A DNA stretch of 64,000 bases from contig NZ_JAGMUO010000101.1 of the NCBI RefSeq assembly GCF_019049325.1, forward strand, positions 176,764-240,763, given 5' to 3'. A model generated the notes under the pieces. That model saw only the letters and a program-made list of their open reading frames with translations, did not search any database and had not been told where the DNA came from. The DNA is from Streptomyces sp. AC512_CC834. GTDB taxonomy: Bacteria; Actinomycetota; Actinomycetes; Streptomycetales; Streptomycetaceae. The translations under genes were made by a program, and so were the position numbers. This document shows positions 44,970 through 53,734 of this stretch, piece after piece (positions within the stretch are counted from its first letter, which is position 1; every line of letters starts with the position of its first letter).

Positions 44970-45215
44970 GTGAGTGACGTGAGACATGTGCTGGTGCTGC
45001 CCGACCGCGATGCCGCGCAGGAGGCGGCCCAGGCGCTCGGGGAGCGGTTCGGGCTCGACGAGGAACCCCGGCTCCTGAGGGACGCGCTGGCCGGCGAGGA
45101 CGATGCCGAGGACGCCCAGTGGCTCGTCGTGCTGTGCGACGAGCGGGAGCAACTGGACCCCGGCGAGCTGGACGCGTTCGCGGGGGAGTGGGAGGGCTGG
45201 CGCGAGGAGCCGTAG
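44970..45215 (+). CDS. Small acidic protein of unknown function
   Basis: About 81 residues (VSDVRHVLVLPDRDAAQEAA and onward), rich in Asp and Glu, with an alternating strand-helix pattern: VLVLPDRD, an AAQALGERFGL helix, WLVVLCDERE, then an acidic helix ending WEGWREEP. GACAAT lies 7 nt before the GTG at 44970, suggesting a leaderless transcript; an ATG at 44961 overlaps that box. It directly precedes holA. Function unknown. Confidence 0.7.
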   Translation: MSDVRHVLVLPDRDAAQEAAQALGERFGLDEEPRLLRDALAGEDDAEDAQWLVVLCDEREQLDPGELDAFAGEWEGWREEP

Positions 45216-45286
45216 CGGCGCCCGGCGCCCAGTGCCCGGTGCCCTTCCGGCGTTGACTGTCAGTGGTGCGTGCGATGCTTGTCGCG

Positions 45287-46276
45287 ATGGCCAGGAAGAC
45301 TGCGAATGACGACCCTCTCGCCCCGGTGACCCTTGCCGTGGGCCAGGAGGACCTCCTGCTCGACCGTGCCGTGCAGGAGGTGGTGGCCGCCGCGAAGGCC
45401 GCCGACGCCGACACGGACGTACGCGACCTGACACCGGACCAGTTGCAGCCCGGCACCCTCGCCGAGCTGACCAGCCCCTCGCTCTTCGCCGAGCGCAAGG
45501 TCGTGGTCGTACGCAATGCGCAGGACCTGTCCGCCGACACGGTCAAGGACGTCAAGGCCTACCTCGGTGCCCCCGCCGAGGAGATCACCCTCGTCCTGCT
45601 GCACGCGGGCGGCGCGAAGGGCAAGGGCCTGCTGGACGCCGGTCGCAAGGCGGGCGCGCGCGAGGTGGCCTGTCCCAAGATGACGAAGCCCGCCGACCGG
45701 CTGGGCTTCGTGCGCTCCGAGTTCCGTACGGCCGGGCGGTCCGCCACGCCCGAGGCGTGCCAGGCGCTGGTCGACGCGATCGGCAGCGATCTGCGGGAGC
45801 TGGCCTCGGCGGTGTCCCAGCTCACCGCCGACGTGGAGGGGACGATCGACGAGGCGGTCGTCGGGCGGTACTACACGGGGCGGGCGGAGGCATCCAGCTT
45901 CACCGTCGCCGACCGGGCCGTCGAGGGACGCGCGGCGGAGGCCCTGGAGGCGCTGCGCTGGTCGCTGTCGACCGGAGTGGCACCGGTGCTGATCACCAGC
46001 GCCCTGGCGCAGGGCGTGCGGGCCATCGGCAAGCTGTCCTCCGCCCGTGGCGGACGCCCCGCCGACCTGGCCCGCGAGCTGGGGATGCCGCCGTGGAAGA
46101 TCGACCGCGTCCGGCAGCAGATGCGCGGCTGGACACCGGACGGCGTCTCCGTGGCCCTGCGCGCGGTGGCCGAGGCGGACGCGGGCGTGAAGGGCGCCGG
46201 GGACGACCCCGAGTACGCCCTGGAGAAGGCCGTGGTGACCGTCGCCCGGGCGGCGCGTTCGCGAGGGCGGGCGTAG
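45287..46276 (+). CDS. holA: DNA polymerase III subunit delta
   Basis: The clamp-loader delta subunit, which opens the sliding clamp. The 329-residue protein shows the family pattern: VTLAVGQEDLLLDRAVQEVV, the SPSLFAERKVVVVRNAQDL region, MTKPADRLGFVRSEF, AIGSDLRELASAVSQL and a C-terminal helical domain (WSLSTGVAPVLITSALAQGV, ARELGMPPWKIDRVRQQ). Walker motifs are absent, as in delta. The ATG at 45287 gives MARKTANDD; earlier in-frame starts at 45263 and 45275 lack support. A 19-base repeat covers its stop codon, and a terminator lies 134 bases downstream. Confidence 0.92.
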   Translation: MARKTANDDPLAPVTLAVGQEDLLLDRAVQEVVAAAKAADADTDVRDLTPDQLQPGTLAELTSPSLFAERKVVVVRNAQDLSADTVKDVKAYLGAPAEEITLVLLHAGGAKGKGLLDAGRKAGAREVACPKMTKPADRLGFVRSEFRTAGRSATPEACQALVDAIGSDLRELASAVSQLTADVEGTIDEAVVGRYYTGRAEASSFTVADRAVEGRAAEALEALRWSLSTGVAPVLITSALAQGVRAIGKLSSARGGRPADLARELGMPPWKIDRVRQQMRGWTPDGVSVALRAVAEADAGVKGAGDDPEYALEKAVVTVARAARSRGRA

Positions 46277-46308
46277 GACAAAACACTCACGAGGACGGGC
46301 GTAGGACA
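46262..46308. repeat. 19-bp direct repeat across holA stop
   Basis: CGAGGRCGGGCGTAGGACA occurs at 46262-46280 and 46290-46308 with one difference. The first copy includes the holA stop TAG, so the last codons and stop have been duplicated just downstream. Confidence 0.75.
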
Positions 46309-46409
46309 GGCGCTCGCGGGTCACGCGGGTCGCTTTGTGGCGCCCGACGCTCCGGTTCTGACGTCTCGGGCCGGTTTCTGGCGTCGGGGTTTCTGCCGGA
46401 CGGACACAG

Positions 46410-46440
46410 CAACGCCCCCGGAGTGGGTCCGGGGGCGTTG
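46410..46440. terminator. Terminator between holA and rpsT
   Basis: Thirteen-base perfect arms (46410-46422 and 46428-46440) around GTGGG. It lies between the rightward holA and leftward rpsT and can serve both. The remaining bases of the 46277-46559 gap show no gene. Confidence 0.85.
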
Positions 46441-46559
46441 TCGCAGCGTGGCGTACTGCGGAAATCTGTCCGTGAATCGAGGTAGAGGGCTCGACGTTCC
46501 TCACGGGGGGTGCGCAATTCAGCGCGGATCAGACCAGATGATCAGACCGGGCAAGGGGT

Positions 46560-46826
46560 TCAGCCCTTGAGGGCGCCGACCTTCGACGCCAGCGCCGACT
46601 TCTTGTTGGCGGCCTGGTTCTTGTGGATGACGCCTCGGGAGACGGCCTTGTCGAGCTGGCGCGAAGCGACGCGCTGGTACTCGGTGGCCTTCTCGGCGTC
46701 ACCCGCGGCAGCGGCCTCACGGGCCTTGCGGATCGCGGTCTTCAGAGACGACTTGACGGCCTTGTTGCGCAGCCGGGCCTTCTCGTTGGTCTTGTTCCGC
46801 TTGATCTGGGACTTGATGTTCGCCAC
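46560..46826 (-). CDS. rpsT: 30S ribosomal protein S20
   Basis: 88 residues, the usual S20 length: VANIKSQIKRNKTNEKARLR, NKAVKSSLKTAIRKAREA, TEYQRVASRQLDKAVSRGVI and HKNQAANKKSALASKVGAL. It is highly basic and helical, and binds 16S rRNA early in 30S assembly. The GTG at 46826 is the start; upstream frame extension to 46955 is not part of S20. An AAAGG site precedes. It is divergent from lepA. Confidence 0.97.
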   Translation of the reverse strand: MANIKSQIKRNKTNEKARLRNKAVKSSLKTAIRKAREAAAAGDAEKATEYQRVASRQLDKAVSRGVIHKNQAANKKSALASKVGALKG

Positions 46827-47101
46827 GAAATGAGCCTTTGCAGGTTCAGGCACGAGGCCGCGAGGGTCCCGTGCCGATGATTTCTTGAAGGAGTGCCTCG
46901 CGCTGAGAGGGCATGAGACACAGCCCCCCACAGTACCAGCGGCCCGCAGGGCCACCCAAACCCGACCTCAGTCCGGCCTCACCCCGGCCTCAACCTGTCC
47001 CAAACCCATCCCAGCTCCCCAGCCGTGGGACGATGGAAGCTACGTATCGATCCGACCCGAGACCGCAGACACTGCGGACGCCTCAAGAATCAGGACCCTG
47101 C

Positions 47102-48970
47102 GTGCCCGCGATCCCCAGCCATGTGCCCGAGCCGAGCCGTACCGACCCGGCGCTGATCCGCAACTTCTGCATCATCGCGCACATCGACCACGGCAAGTCC
47201 ACGCTCGCCGACCGGATGCTCCAGCTCACCGGAGTGGTCGATCAGCGGCAGATGCGCGCCCAGTACCTCGACCGCATGGACATCGAGCGCGAGCGCGGCA
47301 TCACGATCAAGTCCCAGGCGGTGCGTCTGCCGTGGGCTCCGACCCACGACAAGAGCGACACGCACATCCTCAACATGATCGACACCCCCGGGCACGTCGA
47401 CTTCACCTACGAGGTGTCGCGGTCGTTGGCCGCGTGCGAGGGCACGATCCTCCTCGTCGACGCCGCCCAGGGCATCGAGGCCCAGACCCTCGCCAACCTC
47501 TACCTGGCGATGGAGAACGACCTCACGATCATCCCCGTGCTGAACAAGATCGACCTGCCGGCCGCGCAGCCCGAGAAGTTCGCCGAGGAGCTGGCCAACC
47601 TGATCGGCTGCGACCCCGACGACGTGCTCAAGGTCTCCGCCAAGACCGGCCTCGGCGTCGACGTGTTGCTGGACAAGGTCGTCGCCGAGGTCCCGGCCCC
47701 GGTCGGCGTCAAGGACGCCCCCGCCCGCGCGATGATCTTCGACTCCGTCTACGACTCCTACCGCGGTGTCGTGACGTACGTCCGTGTCATCGACGGCCAG
47801 CTCAACAGGCGCGAGCGGATCCGGATGATGTCCACCGGCGCCACGCACGAGCTGCTGGAGATCGGCACCAACTCGCCGGAGATGCGCTCCGCCGACGGCC
47901 TCGGCGTCGGCGAGGTGGGGTACCTGATCACCGGCGTGAAGGACGTCCGCCAGTCCAAGGTCGGTGACACCGTCACCAGCATGCACAAGGGTGCCGAGGA
48001 GGCGCTCGGCGGCTACAAGGACCCCAGGCCCATGGTCTTCTCCGGCCTGTATCCGCTGGACGGCTCGGACTACCCCCTGCTGCGCGAGGCCCTGGACAAG
48101 CTCCTGCTCAACGACGCCGCCCTGGTCTACGAGCCGGAGACCTCCGCCGCCCTCGGCTTCGGCTTCCGCGTCGGCTTCCTCGGCCTGCTGCACCTCGACG
48201 TGATCCGCGAGCGGCTGGAGCGCGAGTTCGGGCTCGACCTCATCGCCACCGCGCCCAACGTGGTCTACCGCGTGATCATGGAGGACGGCGTCGAGCACAC
48301 CGTCACCAACCCGAGCGAGTTCCCCGAGGGCAAGATCAACGACGTGTACGAGCCGGTCGTGCGCGCCACGATCCTCGCGCCGACCGAGTTCATCGGCGCG
48401 ATCATGGAGCTGTGCCAGACCCGGCGCGGCACGCTCCTCGGCATGGACTACCTCTCCGAGGACCGCGTCGAGATCCGCTACACCCTCCCGCTCGCGGAGA
48501 TCGTCTTCGACTTCTTCGACCAGTTGAAGTCCAAGACCCGTGGCTACGCCTCCCTCGACTACGAGCCCACCGGCGAGCAGACCTCCAGCCTGGTCAAGGT
48601 CGACATCCTGCTGCACGGCGACAAGGTGGACGCCTTCTCCGCGATCACCCACAAGGACGGGGCGTACGCGTACGGCGTGCGGCTCGTCGCCAAGCTGCGC
48701 GAGCTGATCCCGCGCCAGGCCTTCGAGGTGCCCATCCAGGCCGCCATCGGCTCCCGGGTGATCGCCCGCGAGACCATCCGCGCCATCCGCAAGGACGTCC
48801 TCGCCAAGTGCTACGGCGGTGACATCTCCCGGAAGCGGAAGCTGCTGGAGAAGCAGAAGGAAGGCAAGAAGCGCATGAAGATGGTGGGTTCCGTGGAGGT
48901 TCCGCAGGAGGCCTTCATCGCGGTCCTGTCCAGCGATGACAACGCCGGGTCGGGCAAGGGCAAGAAGTAA
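47102..48970 (+). CDS. lepA: Elongation factor 4 (LepA)
   Basis: 622 residues; a translational GTPase that back-translocates or helps ribosome assembly. G motifs: HIDHGKSTLADRML (G1, about residues 28-41), RERGITIKSQ (G2), DTPGHVDFTYEV (G3) and NKIDLPAA (G4). The LepA-specific C-terminal domain is present: GSRVIARETIRAIRKDVLAK, CYGGDISRKRKLLEKQKEG and KKRMKMVGSVEVPQEAFIAV. The GTG at 47102 gives VPAIPSHVPEPSRTDPALIR; longer frames upstream are low complexity. It is divergent from rpsT, as in many actinobacteria. Confidence 0.96.
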   Translation: MPAIPSHVPEPSRTDPALIRNFCIIAHIDHGKSTLADRMLQLTGVVDQRQMRAQYLDRMDIERERGITIKSQAVRLPWAPTHDKSDTHILNMIDTPGHVDFTYEVSRSLAACEGTILLVDAAQGIEAQTLANLYLAMENDLTIIPVLNKIDLPAAQPEKFAEELANLIGCDPDDVLKVSAKTGLGVDVLLDKVVAEVPAPVGVKDAPARAMIFDSVYDSYRGVVTYVRVIDGQLNRRERIRMMSTGATHELLEIGTNSPEMRSADGLGVGEVGYLITGVKDVRQSKVGDTVTSMHKGAEEALGGYKDPRPMVFSGLYPLDGSDYPLLREALDKLLLNDAALVYEPETSAALGFGFRVGFLGLLHLDVIRERLEREFGLDLIATAPNVVYRVIMEDGVEHTVTNPSEFPEGKINDVYEPVVRATILAPTEFIGAIMELCQTRRGTLLGMDYLSEDRVEIRYTLPLAEIVFDFFDQLKSKTRGYASLDYEPTGEQTSSLVKVDILLHGDKVDAFSAITHKDGAYAYGVRLVAKLRELIPRQAFEVPIQAAIGSRVIARETIRAIRKDVLAKCYGGDISRKRKLLEKQKEGKKRMKMVGSVEVPQEAFIAVLSSDDNAGSGKGKK

Positions 48971-49298
48971 CCGAGAAGTGGCCGGGAAGTAACCGCCACC
49001 CCGCACCCAAGCCGGGGCGAAGCGGACACCGAGGGGCTCGTCGTACGAAAGTGCGGCGGGTCCCTTCGCATGTCACGGGCGGGCCTCTGTACGAAGTGAC
49101 AGGGCGCGGCCACTTACGCGGGGGCCGGTCGCCCTTTACCCTGATGCCTGCCCCGTAGTTACTCGTGAGTTAAACAAGTGATCGGGCAACTGTCCCCGTC
49201 ACCGCCTGAACACCGCCTGAACACGCCCGAGAGTGAACCAGCCACACCTGAGCCAACCGCAACGAGCCAGCCGCACCGTCGCGGGCCCGGAGGATGTC
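48971..49298 (+). promoter_or_regulatory. lepA-acyl-CoA ligase intergenic region
   Basis: About 330 bases without a gene. TTTACCCTGATG near 49134-49145 has a good TACCCT -10 box and probably starts the acyl-CoA ligase transcript, leaving a leader of about 150 bases. A weak CCCCG/CGGGG stem near 49001-49018 may end lepA transcription. Confidence 0.45.
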
Positions 49299-51176
49299 GT
49301 GAGCGACACACAGACACTGATCGAGAACCGTCCCCCCTCCGTGGCGGGACTCTTCCTGGAGCGGGTGGCGGCCACGCCGGACGCCGAGGCGTACCGCTAC
49401 CCGGTGCCGCCGGCCTCGGGCGAGGGTCCCGAGGACTGGAAGTCGCTCACCTGGGCGCAGGCCGCCGAGCGGGTGTACGCGATCGCGGCCGGCCTCATCG
49501 AGCTGGGCGTGCAGCCGCAGCAGCGGGTGGCCCTGGCCTCCTCCACCCGCCTGGAGTGGATCCTCGCCGACCTCGGCATCATGTGCGCGGGTGCGGCGAC
49601 GACCACCGTCTATCCGCAGACCAACGCCGACGAGTCGGCGTACATCCTCGCCGACTCCGAGAGCCGGGTGCTGATCGCGGAGGACGCCGCGCAACTGGTC
49701 AAGGCGAAGGAGAAGCGGGCCGAGCTGCCCGACCTCACCCACGTGGTCGTGATCGACACGACCGGCGCGGACACCTCCGAGGACTGGGTCCTCACCCTCG
49801 ACGAGCTGGAGCGCAGGGGCGCGGCACGCCTGGAGAAGGACGCGGAGCTGATCAAGGAGCGGGTCGGCGCGCTCACCAAGGACCAGCTCGCCACCCTCAT
49901 CTACACCTCCGGCACCACCGGCAAGCCCAAGGGCGTGCGCCTCCCGCACGACTGCTGGTCGTACATGGCCAAGGCGATCGCCGCGACCGGCCTGGTCAGC
50001 GGGGACGACGTGCAGTACCTGTGGCTGCCGCTCGCACACGTCTTCGGCAAGGTGCTGACCTCCGGCCAGATCGAGGTGGGCCACGTCACCGCCGTCGACG
50101 GCCGCGTCGACAAGATCATCGAGAATCTGCCGGTGGTGCAGCCGACCTACATGGCGGCCGTGCCGCGCATCTTCGAGAAGGTCTACAACGGCGTCGCCGC
50201 CAAGGCCCGCGCGGGCGGCGGGGCCAAGTACAAGATCTTCCAGTGGGCCGCCGGTGTCGCCCGCGAGTACGCCAAGGTCACCCAGGACAACTTCAAGCGC
50301 ACCGGCACCGCGAGCGCCCCCGCCGGTCTGCGCACCAAGCACGCGGTCGCCGACAGGCTCGTCTACGCCAAGATCCGCGAGGCCTTCGGCGGCCGGCTGC
50401 GGGCCTGCGTGTCCGGCTCGGCCGCCCTCGCCCCGGAGATCGGCTACTTCTTCGCCGGCGCCGGCATCCACATCCTCGAGGGCTACGGCCTCACCGAGAC
50501 CTCCGCCGCGTCCTTCGTGAACCCCGGCGAGGCCTACCGCACCGGCACGGTCGGCAAGCCGCTGCCCGGCACGGAGGTGCGGGTCGCGGACGACGGCGAG
50601 ATCCTGCTGCGCGGCCCCGGCGTCATGGAGGGCTACCACAAGCTGCCCGAGAAGACCGCCGAGGTGCTGGAGGCCGACGGCTGGTTCCACACCGGCGACA
50701 TCGGCGAGCTGTCGGCCGACGGCTACCTGCGCATCACCGACCGCAAGAAGGACCTCATCAAGACGTCCGGCGGCAAGTACATCGCGCCCGCCGAGGTCGA
50801 GGGCCAGTTCAAGGCGGTGTGCCCCTACGTCTCCAACATCCTGGTGCACGGCGCCGACCGGAACTTCTGCACCGCCCTCATCGCCCTCGACGAGGTCGCG
50901 ATCACCGAGTGGGCGAAGGAGAACGGCCTGGAGGGCAGGCCGTACGCGGAGATCGTCGCGGCGCCCGCGACCGTCGAGATGGTCGACGGCTACGTCAAGG
51001 AGCTCAACGAGGGCCTCCAGCGCTGGCAGACCATCAAGAAGTTCCGCCTGCTGCCCCGTGACCTCGACGTCGAGCACGGCGAGATCACCCCGAGCCTGAA
51101 GCTGAAGCGGCCGGTGGTGGAGCGGGAGTACAAGCACCTGATCGAGGACATGTACGCGGGCTCACGCGAGGCGTAG
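49299..51176 (+). CDS. Long-chain fatty-acid--CoA ligase (AMP-forming)
   Basis: 625 residues of the ANL superfamily, activating fatty acids via acyl-AMP. The P-loop LATLIYTSGTTGKPKGVRLPH (two parts of one motif, about residues 202-222), ILEGYGLTETSAASFVNPGE (about 397-416), GWFHTGDIGELSADGYLRIT and DRKKDLIKTSGGKYIAP with the catalytic Lys region are all intact. The length and GK-rich motifs resemble bacterial long-chain FadD/Faa15 types. The GTG at 49299 has GGAGG at 5 nt; the ATG frame from 49233 has none. It is followed by a hairpin. Confidence 0.93.
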   Translation: MSDTQTLIENRPPSVAGLFLERVAATPDAEAYRYPVPPASGEGPEDWKSLTWAQAAERVYAIAAGLIELGVQPQQRVALASSTRLEWILADLGIMCAGAATTTVYPQTNADESAYILADSESRVLIAEDAAQLVKAKEKRAELPDLTHVVVIDTTGADTSEDWVLTLDELERRGAARLEKDAELIKERVGALTKDQLATLIYTSGTTGKPKGVRLPHDCWSYMAKAIAATGLVSGDDVQYLWLPLAHVFGKVLTSGQIEVGHVTAVDGRVDKIIENLPVVQPTYMAAVPRIFEKVYNGVAAKARAGGGAKYKIFQWAAGVAREYAKVTQDNFKRTGTASAPAGLRTKHAVADRLVYAKIREAFGGRLRACVSGSAALAPEIGYFFAGAGIHILEGYGLTETSAASFVNPGEAYRTGTVGKPLPGTEVRVADDGEILLRGPGVMEGYHKLPEKTAEVLEADGWFHTGDIGELSADGYLRITDRKKDLIKTSGGKYIAPAEVEGQFKAVCPYVSNILVHGADRNFCTALIALDEVAITEWAKENGLEGRPYAEIVAAPATVEMVDGYVKELNEGLQRWQTIKKFRLLPRDLDVEHGEITPSLKLKRPVVEREYKHLIEDMYAGSREA

Positions 51177-51241
51177 TGCGTGGCGCGATGTGCAGCACGT
51201 GGCGCGTCGCGGACCCGTGACTTCCGGTCCGCGCCGTGGAT

Positions 51242-51276
51242 GTTCGAAGACGTCCGTTTCCCGGCCGTCTTCGAAC
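51242..51276. terminator. TTCGAA-centred inverted repeat after acyl-CoA ligase
   Basis: Eleven-base perfect arms GTTCGAAGACG and CGTCTTCGAAC separated by 13 bases, 65 bases past the ligase stop. It lacks a T run and contains TTCGAA in both arms, so it may be a terminator or an operator for the downstream phosphatase gene. Confidence 0.55.
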
Positions 51277-51404
51277 GCTCGTGTAGCACGGTTCTCGCTC
51301 ATGACGGCCCACTTCGGTAACTCCGCGCGTATGGCCGGGATCGGTCTGTCACTCTGTCGGCATTGACTGCGAGGAATTCGCACGAACTGCCCGGGGAGCC
51401 GTCT

Positions 51405-53672
51405 ATGGGGGCCATTCCGACGCAGCGGGAGTCCGTCTCCCGCGCCGGCGCGGCGCCCGCGCACGCCGCCGCTGAGGCATCCGCCGAATCCGTCCAATCC
51501 GCCCAATCCCTCCAATCCGTTCAGGAGTGTCCGTCGGCACGCGTGACCCTGCTCGGCAGCTCCCTGGCGCCCGGCGCCGCCCGCGAGATGGTGCGGGCCG
51601 CGCTCGCCGACTGGTCGGCGCTCGGGCTGCCCGGTACGGAACTGCTGACCGAGCATCTCGTCTCCGACGCCCTGGTCGTCGTCAGTGAGCTGGTCACCAA
51701 CGCCGTGGTGCACGCCGGTACCGACGTCGAGGTGACCTGCCGGCTGGAGGAGACCGGCACCCTCGTCGTCGAGGCCACGGACCACCACCCGTCCCGCGCA
51801 CCGATCGGCGGCGGCGACGAGACACCGCACGACCTCCCCGAGTACGGGCGCGGCCTGCGACTTGTCGCCGCGCTCGCGGAGGCCTGGGGCATCACGTACC
51901 GCCCGGGAGTCAAAACGGTGTGGGCACGGTTGCCGGCTGCGGGTACGGAGAGCGCCGACGGTGCCGGGGCGGGGGAGGCCGTCGGGGTCGCGGAGATCAG
52001 CGGGGCTGCTGGGGGCGCCGAGCGGATTGAGGCGTACGGCGCGTGGCGTCGCGGGGCGCGGCGCACCGACACACCGGTCGACCGTTCGTCGGTGGAGGAG
52101 CCCGCGCAGTCCCGGCAGCCCGGGCTCCTCAACGTGTTGGACGGCCCCGACGGCATGCCCGGCACCGGCACCGGAATCGGCACAGACACAGGCACAGACA
52201 CAGGCACCGTCCTGCGTGGCGTCCGCGACCGGGAGTGGCTGGGCCGCGGTGCCCTGTCGTTCCTCGCGGAGGCCTCGGACCTCCTGGCCGGGCAGCTCGA
52301 CGAGGACCTGGTCGCCTCCCTCACCGGGCAACTGATCGTGCCCCGCCTCGCCGACTGGTGCGGCGTGTGGCTGGAGGACGAGTCCCTGGGCCGGGGTGCA
52401 TGGAGCGACGGCCCCGGCGCGGCCGTGGGCGCACGGCTGGCCCGCGTGTGGCACACCGGTGAGGGGCACCTCGACGAGCTGCGCGCGGCCCTGGAGAAGG
52501 AACCGCCCCGCCCGCGCGACCCCTGGCGATCCGGTCCCGTCGGCCACCCCTGGCCCGGCGACGCGCTCGGCCCGGACGGCAGGCACGGCACCGCGCTCGC
52601 CTACCGCCTGGTCGCCGGCGGCAGACCCCTGGGCACCCTGGTCATCGGCCGAGCCGACACCTCGGGCTCCTCGGGCTCGCCGGGCTCCCCGGACACCCCC
52701 GGCTCCTCGGGCTCCCCGGACACCTCCGGCTACCTGGACGCATCCGACCCCCCGGACACCGCCGACACCGCCGACGCCCCCGGCCGCTCCGGCTTTCCCG
52801 ACGAGATCACTGGCCTGGTCGAGGATCTCAGCCGCCGGGTGGCGCTCGCGATCGGCGCCGCCCGCCAGTACGCCCGGCAGGCCACCATCAGCGCCGTCCT
52901 CCAGCGCGGCCTGCTGCCCGGCGCCGTCGCCGAGATCCCCGGCGTACGCAGCGCCCTCGTCTACGAACCGTGCGACAAGGGCGGCCCCAGCGGCGACTTC
53001 TACGACCTCTTCCCGGCCGGCGAGGGCCGCTGGTGCTTCGCCGTCGGCGACGTCCAGGGCAAGGGCCCCGAGGCCGCCGTCGTCATCGGGCTCGCCCGGC
53101 CCTGGCTGCGGCTGCTGGCCCGCGAGGAGTACGACGTCCCGGACGTCCTGGACCGCCTCAACCAGCTCCTCCTCGACGATGCCACCGAGGCCGCCGACGC
53201 CGCCGCGCGCGCCCTCGTCGCCGTCGGCGGCCCACCGGTTGCCCCGGGCGACGGACCGCAGACCCGCTTCCTGTCCCTGCTCTACGGCGAACTGGTCCCC
53301 TTCGACGGCGGCGTCCGCTGCACCCTCGCGTCCGCCGGACACCCGCTGCCGCTGCTCCTCGGGCCCGACGGCACGGTATCCGCCGTCGCGTGCCCGCAGA
53401 CCCTGCTCGGCGTCGTCGAGGACGCGACGTACACCAGCGAGACCTTCGAGCTGCGCTCCGGCGACACCCTGCTGTGCGTCACGGACGGGATCACCGAGCG
53501 GCGCAGCGGCTCCCGTCAGTTCGACGACGGCGACGGGCTCGCCGCGGCTCTGGCCGGGTGCGCGGGCATGGACGCCGAGCTGGTCGCCGAGCGCATCAGG
53601 AGGCTGGTGCACGAGTTCGGGCCCAGGCCCCCGGAGGACGACCTGGCCCTGCTGGTGCTCCAGGCGCAGTGA
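51405..53672 (+). CDS. HATPase-GAF-like-PP2C/SpoIIE serine phosphatase
   Basis: 755 residues. After a Gln/Ser repeat near residue 33-45, an RsbW-type HATPase domain (about 50-180) shows LVTNAVVHAGTDVEV, VVEATDHHPSRAP and GRGLRLVAALAEAWG. A sensor-like middle (about 290-430) resembles GAF. The PP2C/SpoIIE domain (about 480-755) has DKGGPSGDFYDLFP, CFAVGDVQGKGPEAAVVIGL and LCVTDGITERRSGS, with the metal-binding Asp residues present. Such proteins control anti-sigma/anti-anti-sigma partner switching; both kinase-like and phosphatase modules occur here in one protein. The ATG at 51405 has GGGGAG at 6 nt; a TTG at 51363 is less likely. No sigma factor is adjacent. Confidence 0.88.
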   Translation: MGAIPTQRESVSRAGAAPAHAAAEASAESVQSAQSLQSVQECPSARVTLLGSSLAPGAAREMVRAALADWSALGLPGTELLTEHLVSDALVVVSELVTNAVVHAGTDVEVTCRLEETGTLVVEATDHHPSRAPIGGGDETPHDLPEYGRGLRLVAALAEAWGITYRPGVKTVWARLPAAGTESADGAGAGEAVGVAEISGAAGGAERIEAYGAWRRGARRTDTPVDRSSVEEPAQSRQPGLLNVLDGPDGMPGTGTGIGTDTGTDTGTVLRGVRDREWLGRGALSFLAEASDLLAGQLDEDLVASLTGQLIVPRLADWCGVWLEDESLGRGAWSDGPGAAVGARLARVWHTGEGHLDELRAALEKEPPRPRDPWRSGPVGHPWPGDALGPDGRHGTALAYRLVAGGRPLGTLVIGRADTSGSSGSPGSPDTPGSSGSPDTSGYLDASDPPDTADTADAPGRSGFPDEITGLVEDLSRRVALAIGAARQYARQATISAVLQRGLLPGAVAEIPGVRSALVYEPCDKGGPSGDFYDLFPAGEGRWCFAVGDVQGKGPEAAVVIGLARPWLRLLAREEYDVPDVLDRLNQLLLDDATEAADAAARALVAVGGPPVAPGDGPQTRFLSLLYGELVPFDGGVRCTLASAGHPLPLLLGPDGTVSAVACPQTLLGVVEDATYTSETFELRSGDTLLCVTDGITERRSGSRQFDDGDGLAAALAGCAGMDAELVAERIRRLVHEFGPRPPEDDLALLVLQAQ

Positions 53673-53734
53673 GCGGGCGGGCAGGGGATCCGGCCGGGCA
53701 GGGGGATCCGGCCGGGTGCGGGACAATGGAACGC

